DNA of 64,000 bases from Nostoc sp. WHI. Lineage in GTDB: Bacteria; Cyanobacteriota; Cyanobacteriia; Cyanobacteriales; Nostocaceae. The notes beneath the pieces were generated by a model. The model was not told the DNA's origin. It did not search any database and saw only the letters and a program-made list of their open reading frames with translations. A program made the position numbers and the translations under genes. Position 1 is the first letter of the stretch; each line of letters begins with the position of its first letter. The stretch spans positions 1 to 64,000 of the forward strand of contig NZ_WBKM01000050.1 in assembly GCF_015714725.1 (NCBI RefSeq), read 5' to 3'. This document shows positions 28,172-35,609 of this stretch, piece by piece.

Positions 28172-30130
28172 ATGACAAATGACTTACAAATCCAATTGAG
28201 TTGGGAAGAACCAGCGACGGGTGAACGGCGAGAACCAATGTTGAGTATGCCGATCGCTTTTGGTCGAGAATTCGCTCGATTACCTGCTGAACTCAGGGGA
28301 AAGCGCGTTTCTAGGATGCTGCTTAACAGTAACGAAGTTTCTCGTTACCATGCCCTAATTGACTGGGAACAAGATCATCTGCTGGTGATTGACCAAGGTA
28401 GCGTTAACGGTGTCTATGTCAACGGTCAACCACAAACCCGCAGTGTTCTGGCTAATGGCGATACGTTGCAAATTGGCCCTTATGTGATCACGGTGACATT
28501 TGCTGCTAGCGCCTCTGCACCAGATACTAGCCCTCCTTCAACGATTCACTTCAACGCAAATACCAATCTCCCAGACCCCAGGTTGCCTGTAGTCCAGCCG
28601 CTAACGCCCTTGGGAAGTAATTTCCCGCCACTAGCGTTTCAGGCGGAAAAGGTCGCTGTGCAAGCACTTTATGCTACAGGACTTCCAGTAGATGAATCTG
28701 ATTATCTAGCGATCGGGGCGGGATTGGGTAGCTTTTTCTGGGCTGATTTGCTGCGAATTAGTGGGGTGTCTGCTGACAAAATTGTGGCTTTGGGATTAGA
28801 GGCGGAGCCTTATGCTCGTTACAAGCGCCTTTGTCTGAATTCGCAAATTCCCTTACATGAAAGGCTGCGTTCTAATTCTGACTCTTGTCCTGATAATATT
28901 TGGGGCTGGCCTAGTTATGCCTTGCGTGAGGCTTGGCACGATTTCACCAAGGGACAGATGAAATCAGCATTTAAGTATTTGTGGCAGGTGTTTGCTGAAC
29001 CAACATTTGCAGAAACTTATACTCCTCGTGCGGGTAACGTCTTTGATTCCATAGATAGGGAGGCGAAGCGCATCGGCTGGAACCAAATTTATCGCTATGG
29101 GCGAGTTAGGGTAATTCGCAAAACTGATGATGGCAGATATTGTGTAGCCTATTCTCGCGCCCCAGGAAATTATGCTTTTTTAGTTAGTCGTTATTTACAT
29201 TTAGCTACTGGGTATCCAGCAATTCAGTTTCTTCCAGATTTGCAAGCTTATAGAGCAAAATATCAAGACTTTAACTCTGTCGTCAATGCTTATGAAGCAC
29301 ACGATCATGTTTATGAGCAACTAGAGCAACAAGGTGGTACGGTGTTGATTCGGGGGCGGGGAATTGTGGCTTCGCGGATTTTTCAGCGCATTTATGAAGC
29401 CAGAAAACGAAATCAGAATATTTCAGTTTTGCATTTAATGCGATCGCCTAAACCCCAAGGCAACAAATTTCAAAATACCCAGCGCCTAGTCAAAAATCAT
29501 TACGAATTTCAACCCTTTAACTGGCCTAAAGCTTGTTGGGGCGGCGAACTCCGGGCAATGTTAGAAAAAGCTAGCCCTGATGAACGCAAGCGTTTACTGG
29601 CAGACTGGGGCGGAACTACCACCGCCGACCGGCGCGACTGGCAACGAATTACTGCCCAAGGGTTAAGCGAAGGCTGGTATCAAATTACTTTTGGTGAAGT
29701 GCTGGATGTGGAACGAAATGCCCAAAACCGGACTATTACCCATATCCGAGAACAAAGCTTTGGGGAAATGAAGTTGTTAGCTGACTTTATTGTTGATGCT
29801 ACTGGACTCGATGCCAAGGTAGATGCTAGTCCCCTACTGGAAGATTTGGTGAAACATTACAACCTCCCAGTCAATCACCTGGGGCGATTTGCTGTAGCGA
29901 ACAATTTTGAATTGATAGAAATGCGTAATGATAGAGGTCAAATGTATGCTGCTGGGGCTATTACATTAGGTGGCCCTTATGCAGCAGTTGATAGTTTTTT
30001 GGGCTTGCAGTATGCCGCATTAGTCGCCGTTGATGGACTCGCTGCCGTCGGTGCTACTGGAGTTCAAAGGTTGAATGTTGTAAGTTCCTCTGGGCAGTGG
30101 TTGAAGTGGGTGTTAAATCAATCACCTTAG
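28172..30130 (+). CDS. FHA domain fused to an FAD-dependent oxidoreductase-like domain
   Basis: 652 aa. The FHA domain (about 8-112) carries GR at 31-32, SRYH at 57-60 and the NG turn at 79-80. A Pro-rich linker leads to a large flavoprotein-like region from about 165: a dinucleotide-binding loop LAIGAGLGS (180-187), a second strand-loop IRGRGIVASRIF, and a late IVDATGLDA typical of FAD enzymes of the N-monooxygenase/disulfide-reductase superfamily. No single Pfam family is certain. It may be a redox enzyme recruited to phosphorylated partners through FHA. No signal peptide is present. Confidence 0.8.
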   Translation: MTNDLQIQLSWEEPATGERREPMLSMPIAFGREFARLPAELRGKRVSRMLLNSNEVSRYHALIDWEQDHLLVIDQGSVNGVYVNGQPQTRSVLANGDTLQIGPYVITVTFAASASAPDTSPPSTIHFNANTNLPDPRLPVVQPLTPLGSNFPPLAFQAEKVAVQALYATGLPVDESDYLAIGAGLGSFFWADLLRISGVSADKIVALGLEAEPYARYKRLCLNSQIPLHERLRSNSDSCPDNIWGWPSYALREAWHDFTKGQMKSAFKYLWQVFAEPTFAETYTPRAGNVFDSIDREAKRIGWNQIYRYGRVRVIRKTDDGRYCVAYSRAPGNYAFLVSRYLHLATGYPAIQFLPDLQAYRAKYQDFNSVVNAYEAHDHVYEQLEQQGGTVLIRGRGIVASRIFQRIYEARKRNQNISVLHLMRSPKPQGNKFQNTQRLVKNHYEFQPFNWPKACWGGELRAMLEKASPDERKRLLADWGGTTTADRRDWQRITAQGLSEGWYQITFGEVLDVERNAQNRTITHIREQSFGEMKLLADFIVDATGLDAKVDASPLLEDLVKHYNLPVNHLGRFAVANNFELIEMRNDRGQMYAAGAITLGGPYAAVDSFLGLQYAALVAVDGLAAVGATGVQRLNVVSSSGQWLKWVLNQSP

Positions 30131-30193
30131 TCGAAAGAGGCAGGAGGAATACAGTATTTATTTAGCTGTTTTGAGTCCCAAACTCCAAACTTG

Positions 30194-30419
30194 AGGTAAA
30201 AAGGTGCAACGTTCAGGCAAAAAGGCTCAACGTTCAGGCAAAAAGGCTCAACGTTCAGGCAAAAAGGCTCAACGTTCAGGCAAAAAGGCTCAACGTTCAG
30301 GTTAAAAGGCTCAACGTTCAGGCAAAAAGGTTCAACGTTCAGGTTAAAAGGTTCAACGTTCAAGTAAAAAGGCTCAACGTTCAGGTTAAAAGGTGCAACG
30401 TTCAGGTTAAAAGGCTCAA
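30194..30419. repeat. 21-bp tandem repeat array 1 (about 10.7 copies)
   Basis: Unit AGGCAAAAAGGCTCAACGTTC with variants at a few positions (GGTT/GGCA, GCTC/GTGC/GTTC). It is preceded by TTTTGAGTCCCAAACTCCAA and followed, after a palindrome, by GCAGAACTCTTGCATTCTGA, both shared with array 3. Confidence 0.92.
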
Positions 30420-30422
30420 GTG

Positions 30423-30451
30423 GCGATGTCTACGACGGGCTACGCCTACGC
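30423..30451. repeat. 29-bp dispersed palindromic repeat
   Basis: GCGATGTCTACGACGGGCTA... is the reverse complement of the copies at 24601 and 35349. It is inserted between array 1 and its trailer. Confidence 0.9.
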
Positions 30452-30495
30452 AGAACTCTTGCATTCTGATATGGTGAATTAAATCGGCGGTTAGA

Positions 30496-30637
30496 AACCA
30501 ATACACTTGGGTTAAGATCCCCCCGCCTCCGGCGACCCCCTTAAAAAGGGGGTAAATAGAGATATTAGCCCCCCTTTTTAAGGGGGGTTGGGGGGATCTC
30601 CGAACACTAAATATCACTAACTCAAGCGTATTGGGTT
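30496..30637. repeat. MITE-like inverted-repeat element, 142 bp
   Basis: Outer arms AACCAATACACTTGGGTTA and TAACTCAAGCGTATTGGGTT are imperfect inverted repeats. Nested inside are GATCCCCCC/GGGGGGATC and a CCCCCTTAAAAAGGGGG palindrome. It is non-autonomous, with no coding capacity. Confidence 0.75.
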
Positions 30638-30764
30638 AAAAACTAGCCTCTACACGAGGCAAGACCCACCTCCGTGGGTTTCAAACCTTCAATTTTTCCT
30701 TAGTCCGCGTAGGCGGACTTTGTTTGTGTAGCCGCGAATTCCATTCGCCCCGGCTCTAAATAGA

Positions 30765-31025
30765 CTACTTCTTATTTTCCCTTGTCGGCTGTACCATCAC
30801 AGGCACTAAAGTTTTAACTAAACCCGTAATCGCCACAATCACAGAAGCAATTCCCCCAATGGACAATGAAGTTAAAATTGCTGCCGCAAGAATAACTTCA
30901 GTGGGGCTATATCCATCTCGCATCCAAGTAGATGGATTCTCTACCGATGTTGGCGAGGTTGGGATTAATTGCGAAGTTTGGGTGGTTTGATTGGAGTTGA
31001 CTGGAGTTGTTAAGGCAGTTTTCAT
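30765..31025 (-). CDS. Small single-TM hypothetical protein, 86 aa
   Basis: ATG has AGAGG upstream. A polar Thr/Ser/Gln-rich N-terminal half is followed by one hydrophobic segment (about 44-72, VILAAAILTSLSIGGIASVI) and a basic tail. It is not recognised as a known family. It is divergent from the NB-ARC-TPR gene with a 134-bp gap, so the two could share regulation. The small size and TM suggest a membrane-associated partner, but this is only positional. Confidence 0.6.
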   Translation of the reverse strand: MKTALTTPVNSNQTTQTSQLIPTSPTSVENPSTWMRDGYSPTEVILAAAILTSLSIGGIASVIVAITGLVKTLVPVMVQPTRENKK

Positions 31026-31159
31026 GGCTAAACCTCTTCTAAATGTTTCTATGCAAATGGTATTTCTGCCAGAAGAAGAGGAGATTCCCTAGAAATGGAG
31101 ACAAAGTAGAGAGCAAGTAGAATTTAAGTAGAATCGAGAAGAAATCTCACAAGCTGTCT

Positions 31160-33550
31160 ATGCAATGGGCTGATTTTCTAGCCAATGAAGCTGCTACTCA
31201 TAGCTTATCCCCAGAGCAAACGGCAGCTTTTGTAGAGCGTTTGAAGACTGAAAACTCAGGGAAGAGTGAGGCAAAACTTGCCAGCGAGTTAAACATCGGT
31301 GCGGCTGCTTTCAAAAAGCGGATGACTGAGGTTTATGACAAATTTGCTCAGAGTTATCCTGAGTTAGCCAATTCTGAAAGCCGGGGTAAGCTAGAAAAGT
31401 TACGGGCTTGCCTGACAAGGAAATATAATGGCGGGCAAGATGTTCGCCCCACAATTAAAGAAATTCATCAAAATATTCCCCCTGCTGTCCCATTTGAAAA
31501 ATTTGTGGGACGTGAGGCGGAACTAGAAGAACTGCACCAGCAATTACAAAAATCTCGGCAAGTTGCAATTGTAGCTGTGGCGGGTATGGGTGGAGTAGGC
31601 AAAACTGAACTTGCTACCCAATACGCCAAACAGCACTTGGAGAATTATCAAGGCGGGGTTTGCTGGTTATCTGCACAGGGAATAGATGTCATAATTCAGA
31701 TTTTCAGATTTGTTGAATTGAAATTTAAACTCATTGCACCGGACGATTGGGAATTAGCAGATAGGCTGAGATACTGCTGGCAGAATTGGCAACAAGGTGA
31801 AGTACTGCTGGTGTTTGATGATGTCACCGACTACAAAAAACAGGTTCAGCTTTATCTACCCCCAGAATCACCCCGGTTTAAAGTATTGCTGACAACGCGC
31901 CAGGAATTTGATAGAACTTTGCCGCAATTACCTTTAGGTGTTCTCAAACCATTGGCGGCGATGAAATTATTAAAATCGCTGGTTGACAGAGAACGACTCA
32001 AAAGTGAACCTTGGGTTGCGAGAAGAATTTGTAAATTCTTGGGATATTTGCCTTTGGCGTTAGAGTTAGTGGGGCGATATCTGGATACAATGCCGGATTT
32101 GTCTCTGGAAAAACTGCTGAAGCGGCTAGAGAAAAAGCGACTGGAACACGAAGCAATAGCCAAAGCTAACCCATTGATGCGTTATGAATACGGCGTAGCT
32201 GAAGCTTTTGCATTGAGTTGGGAACAGTTGGATGAAAATGCACAAAGCTTAGGCTGTTTGCTAAGTTTGTATGCTTTGGCTGATATTCCGTTGTTTGTTG
32301 AGCGGATAGAAGATGATGATGAACAAGAACTCTGCGAAAAAGCTATAGCTGAGTTGCGGAAACTGCATTTAATACAATGGCAAAGTCAGGGAATTTATCG
32401 CCTACATCCACTGATTCGGCAATTTTTACAAATGAAGTTGGATGAGTCAAGTGAGGCCGATGAGGTGAAAACAAACTTTACAGCGCAGATGGTAAAGCTG
32501 GCAAAGCAAATTCCTCAACATCCTAGCCTTGAAGATATTTTCAACTTCACTCCCTTTATCTCTCACATTGCAGAAGTTGCAACCCACTTATGCGACTATC
32601 TCAGCGACGAGGATTTAATTTGTCCCTTCACAGGCTTAAGCTGGTTTTATCAAGGTCAAGGACTTTATCAGCAAGCAGAACCTTGGTACAAACTATGTGT
32701 AGAGCTAGTTGAAAATCGTCTTGGTTTAGAACATCCCAATGTCGCCGCTAGCCTGAACAATCTTGCAGAACTCTACCATTCCACAGGACGCTACAGCAAA
32801 GCTGAACTCTTGTATCAGCAAGCTTTGGCACTGAATAAACGCTTACTGGGAGACAATCATCCCGATGTCGCTACTAGCCTGAACAATCTTGCAGCACTCT
32901 ACAGTTCTACAGGACGCTACAGCGAAGCCGAACCTCTGTATCAGCAAGCTTTGGAACTGACAAAACGCCTACAGGAAGACAACCATCCCAATGTCGCCGC
33001 TAGCCTGAATAATCTCGCATTACTCTACGAATCTACAGGACGCTACAGCGAAGCCGAACCTTTGTATCAGCAAGCTTTAGAACTGACAAAACGGCTACAG
33101 GGAGACAACCACCACAATGTCGCCGCTAGCCTAAATAATCTCGCATTACTCTACAATTCTACAGGACGCTACAGCGAAGCTGAACTCCTGTATCAGCAAG
33201 CTTTGGAACTGAGAAAACGCTTACTGGGAGACAATCATCCCGATGTCGCTAATAGCTTGAACAATCTCGGAGGACTTTACAAGTCTACAGGACGCTACAA
33301 CGAAGCCGAATCCCTGTATCAGCAAGCTTTGGAACTGAGAAAACGCTTACTGGGGGACAATCATCCCGATGTCGCCGATAGCTTGAACAATCTCGCATTA
33401 CTCTACAATTCTACAGGACGCTACAGCGAAGCCAAACCCTTGTTTGAGGAAGCTTTGGCAATTTATGAACATACTATAGGTGTAGGTCATCCCCATACAA
33501 TGAGGGTTCGGGGAAATTATGCAATCTTGTTAAGAAAAGCAAGTCCCTAA
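31160..33550 (+). CDS. STAND-class NB-ARC ATPase with C-terminal TPR repeats
   Basis: 796 aa. The N-terminal helical domain (1-95, WADFLANEAATHSL) resembles effector/adaptor segments of cyanobacterial NB-ARC proteins. The NB-ARC domain begins at FVGREAELEEL (115), with Walker A GMGGVGKT (142-149), Walker B LLVFDDV and the LLTTR sensor. A winged-helix/ARC region covers about 330-450. Seven kinesin-light-chain-type TPRs follow (about 500-780), six of them nearly identical 42-residue units. STAND proteins act as ligand-gated switches in bacterial immunity or signalling. No obvious effector such as a nuclease is fused. Intact. Confidence 0.92.
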   Translation: MQWADFLANEAATHSLSPEQTAAFVERLKTENSGKSEAKLASELNIGAAAFKKRMTEVYDKFAQSYPELANSESRGKLEKLRACLTRKYNGGQDVRPTIKEIHQNIPPAVPFEKFVGREAELEELHQQLQKSRQVAIVAVAGMGGVGKTELATQYAKQHLENYQGGVCWLSAQGIDVIIQIFRFVELKFKLIAPDDWELADRLRYCWQNWQQGEVLLVFDDVTDYKKQVQLYLPPESPRFKVLLTTRQEFDRTLPQLPLGVLKPLAAMKLLKSLVDRERLKSEPWVARRICKFLGYLPLALELVGRYLDTMPDLSLEKLLKRLEKKRLEHEAIAKANPLMRYEYGVAEAFALSWEQLDENAQSLGCLLSLYALADIPLFVERIEDDDEQELCEKAIAELRKLHLIQWQSQGIYRLHPLIRQFLQMKLDESSEADEVKTNFTAQMVKLAKQIPQHPSLEDIFNFTPFISHIAEVATHLCDYLSDEDLICPFTGLSWFYQGQGLYQQAEPWYKLCVELVENRLGLEHPNVAASLNNLAELYHSTGRYSKAELLYQQALALNKRLLGDNHPDVATSLNNLAALYSSTGRYSEAEPLYQQALELTKRLQEDNHPNVAASLNNLALLYESTGRYSEAEPLYQQALELTKRLQGDNHHNVAASLNNLALLYNSTGRYSEAELLYQQALELRKRLLGDNHPDVANSLNNLGGLYKSTGRYNEAESLYQQALELRKRLLGDNHPDVADSLNNLALLYNSTGRYSEAKPLFEEALAIYEHTIGVGHPHTMRVRGNYAILLRKASP
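32732..33487 (+). repeat. Six 126-bp tandem units encoding TPRs
   Basis: Each unit encodes a 42-residue TPR with the core NNLAxLYxSTGRYSEAE. DNA-level conservation between units is high, including silent positions, so the copies expanded or were homogenised recently. Confidence 0.9.
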
Positions 33551-33732
33551 CGATCGCACCCTTTCACAAAATCACACCAAATTGATGCTATACAACAGTT
33601 GTAGTTTAAATTTTAGCAGCGATCGCCCATCAACATTAGCGCTTTTGACTCTAAGCTGAGGAATGCTCTCTAATAAACAGAGAATAAATTTATGCGAACA
33701 GTACCAATTTTGAGTGCCAAACTTAAAACTTG

Positions 33733-34000
33733 AAGTTAAAAGGTGCAACTTCGAGGCTAAAAGATGCAACGCCGAGGTTAAAAGGTGCAACTTCGAGGTT
33801 CAAAGGCTCAACGTTGAGGCTAAAAGGTGCAACTTCGAGGTTCAAAGGCTCAACGTTCAGGTTAAGAGGTTCAGCGTTCGAGTTTAAAGGTGCAACGTCG
33901 AGGCTAAAAGGCTCAACGTCGAGGCTAAAAGGCTCAACGTTCAGGTAAAAAGGTGCAACGTTCAAGTAAAAAGGCTCAACAGTGAGGTTCAAAGGCTCAA
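33733..34000. repeat. 21-bp tandem repeat array 2 (about 12.8 copies)
   Basis: It belongs to the same family as 30194 but is more diverged (AGGCTAAAAGGTGCAACTTCG and variants). It is preceded by TTTTGAGTGCCAAACTTAAA, the leader shared with the other two arrays. Confidence 0.9.
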
Positions 34001-34030
34001 GTGGCGATGATGTCTCCGAGTTTCAGAAAG

Positions 34031-34121
34031 AATGATATTAAGTCTTTGGAGGCAGACATTATGGCCATGTTGGGAGAAGTGGTTTAAGAACTAAAATAAA
34101 AATGTAGAGTTAGGAGATTTT
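34031..34121 (+). repeat. 91-bp direct repeat, left copy, flanking a toxin-antitoxin pair
   Basis: It matches 34904-34994 at about 80 of 91 positions by eye. Both copies could encode a protein C-terminus (NDIKSLEADIMA...EVV then stop), followed by an AT-rich spacer and a ribosome-binding site. Confidence 0.88.
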
Positions 34122-34125
34122 AGCA

Positions 34126-34410
34126 ATGGCTTTAACAATTTCAGATGAAGAGTTGGAAAGTATTCAGCTTTCGGCTGAAATTCGAGAAAAGGCTTTACAA
34201 AAAGCTAAAGAGGGGTATGTAATGACGTTATTAGAGGTAGGAGAAATTAGCAGTGGAAGAGCGGGTAAAATTCTTGGCATTTCTCGTTTGGAAGTGATTG
34301 AAATGATGAATAACTGGGGCATTTCTCTTTTTGATGATTCGCAGAGTTTGGAGGAATTACGTCAAGAAGTAGAACAGGCAGAATTACTTTTAAATCAGCA
34401 GATTTATTAA
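34126..34410 (+). CDS. UPF0175-family antitoxin
   Basis: 94 aa; TAGGAG lies upstream of the ATG. The core KEGYVMTLLEVGEISSGRAGKILGISRLEVIEMM is the UPF0175 helix-turn-helix-like fold, often called VapB-type in cyanobacteria. The C-terminal acidic helix (EELRQEVEQAELLL) likely contacts the toxin. It abuts the next gene with no spacing, a typical antitoxin-first operon. Confidence 0.88.
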   Translation: MALTISDEELESIQLSAEIREKALQKAKEGYVMTLLEVGEISSGRAGKILGISRLEVIEMMNNWGISLFDDSQSLEELRQEVEQAELLLNQQIY

Positions 34411-34905
34411 ATGATCATTGTTTCTGATACTACGCCAATTAGTGAGTTAGCAAAGGTAGAACATCTTGATTTGTTGCCAAAAGTTTTTGGTAAAGTTGTA
34501 ATTCCGCAGGGTGTATTTAATGAATTACTGATAGGTCAGCATCCAGCAGCAAAACTTGTAGATAATTTATTTTGGTTGGAGATTGTAACGGTAGATAATC
34601 AGCAAGTGGTTGAGGAGTTACAAAAGTCTTTTAATTTACATTTGGGAGAGTCAGAAGCTATTGCTTTAGCAGAGGAGCTTGGGGCTTCTCAGTTGTTGAT
34701 TGATGAAAAGGCGGCGAGGAAGGTAGCTATGGCTCGAAAGTTACCTTTAATTGGTACTGTGGGGGTTTTATTGTTAGCAAAGCGTCGAGGTTTGTTGGAC
34801 AGTGTTAAGGATGTTTTGGATGAGATGCAGCTACAGGGAATGAGAATTTCGGATCGGCTTTATGTGCAGGTTTTGACTTTGGCTGAGGAAAATCAAGGGG
34901 AATAA
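34411..34905 (+). CDS. DUF3368/PIN-domain toxin
   Basis: 164 aa. The PIN-like fold has acidic residues in SDTTPISEL (Asp6), GESEAIALA and LLIDEKAAR, matching the DUF3368 VapC-like ribonuclease arrangement. It starts directly after the antitoxin stop. It is expected to be an RNA-cleaving toxin held by the UPF0175 partner. The final codons run into the right 91-bp repeat by two bases. Confidence 0.88.
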   Translation: MIIVSDTTPISELAKVEHLDLLPKVFGKVVIPQGVFNELLIGQHPAAKLVDNLFWLEIVTVDNQQVVEELQKSFNLHLGESEAIALAEELGASQLLIDEKAARKVAMARKLPLIGTVGVLLLAKRRGLLDSVKDVLDEMQLQGMRISDRLYVQVLTLAEENQGE

Positions 34906-34994
34906 TGATATTAAATCGCTGGAGGCAGACATTATGGCGACGTGGGCTGAAGTGGTTTGAGTACTAAAATAAAAATGTAGAGTTGGGAGATTTT
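34904..34994 (+). repeat. 91-bp direct repeat, right copy
   Basis: Same length as the left copy, ending in GGGAGATTTT before the ATG at 35001. With the left copy it brackets the toxin-antitoxin pair exactly. Confidence 0.88.
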
Positions 34995-35000
34995 CAAATT

Positions 35001-35290
35001 ATGCAAATCACAATTGATACTGAACTAAAACAAGCCAACTTAGTTGAACAGGAGCAAATCACTGAAACGGCGATCGCTAATGACTCCATGAAACAAGCGG
35101 CTCAAGTCAATACAAAAAAAACTTTGCCCTGGTTCTAGAAAAGCATCTTGAAAATCTCTTTATCGAACGCATGGACGGTAACGAAAAAATCTTTATACAA
35201 GTGATGAATAGTGAAGAATTTAAAGCAGTTGTGTTTGAAAAATTACTATCTAGTATTTATGAGAGTATCAACAGTGAACAGTCAGATTAG
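35001..35290 (+). pseudogene. C-terminal remnant of a type I restriction HsdR gene, frameshifted
   Basis: The first frame (ATG 35001) reads to AIANDSMKQAAQVNTKK and then hits TAG at 35137-35139. Shifting frame at the A8 tract near 35110-35117 continues as NFALVLEKHLENLFIERMDG, then NEKIFIQVMNSEEFKAVVFE to a natural stop at 35288. That C-terminal pattern (RMD.NE.IF..VMN) is what I know from HsdR subunits. One missing A explains the break. Nothing of the helicase or nuclease domains remains. Confidence 0.7.
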
Positions 35291-35348
35291 CACTTGATAC
35301 ATTGGCAGCGATCGCCCTCACACACCCAATATTAAAGTCAATAATACT

Positions 35349-35377
35349 GCGTAGGCGTAGCCCGTCGTAGACATCGC
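35349..35377. repeat. 29-bp dispersed palindromic repeat
   Basis: GCGTAGGCGTAGCCCGTCGT..., identical to the copy at 24601. Confidence 0.9.
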
Positions 35378-35409
35378 ATAGCCATTTTGAGTACCAAACT
35401 TAAAACTTG

Positions 35410-35509
35410 AGGTTCAAAGGTGCAACTTCGAGGCTAAAAGGTGCAACGTTGAGGTTCAAAGGCTCAACTGTCAACCTCAAAGGCTCAACGTTCACGTTCA
35501 AAGGCTCAA
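35410..35509. repeat. 21-bp tandem repeat array 3 (about 4.8 copies)
   Basis: AGGTTCAAAGGTGCAACTTCG and variants. The leader TTTTGAGTACCAAACTTAAA and the trailer GCAGAACTCTTGC are shared with other arrays. Confidence 0.88.
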
Positions 35510-35609
35510 ATGCCCATTGCAGAACTCTTGCTTTCTGATATTGTGAGTACTTACCCAAGATTTTAAAGAGGTAATTATCGCAAATTTAATCTAACAATCT
35601 TCCAAAACT

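Larger units (their letters stand above)
30131..30764. other. 634-bp repeat-filled intergenic region
   Basis: It holds the 21-bp array (30194-30419), a dispersed palindrome (30423-30451), a 140-bp inverted-repeat element (30496-30637) and a short hairpin-rich stretch (CTCTACACGAGGC region). No real gene is seen; the heptapeptide open frames here are products of the repeat. Confidence 0.75.
33551..34125. other. Repeat-filled intergenic region
   Basis: It holds the second 21-bp array and the first of two 91-bp direct repeats. No gene is supported; forward and reverse heptapeptide frames across the array are repeat artefacts. Confidence 0.7.
35291..35609. other. Intergenic region with dispersed and tandem repeats
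   Basis: It contains the palindrome at 35349-35377 and the third 21-bp array at 35410-35509, followed by the shared trailer GCAGAACTCTTGCTTTCTGA (35519-35538). No gene is seen. Confidence 0.75.

Noticed and set aside
30127-30363. Reverse open frame coding heptapeptide repeats (NVEPFCL)
   Set aside because: It is produced entirely by the 21-bp array; both strands are open in several frames and there is no independent start signal.
30194-30419. Possible CRISPR array
   Set aside because: The 21-bp units are directly adjacent with no unique spacers, and no cas genes are nearby.
33723-33992. Forward (KGSTFRL) and reverse (NVEPLNL) repeat proteins
   Set aside because: Same reason: artefact of the second 21-bp array, with both strands open at once.
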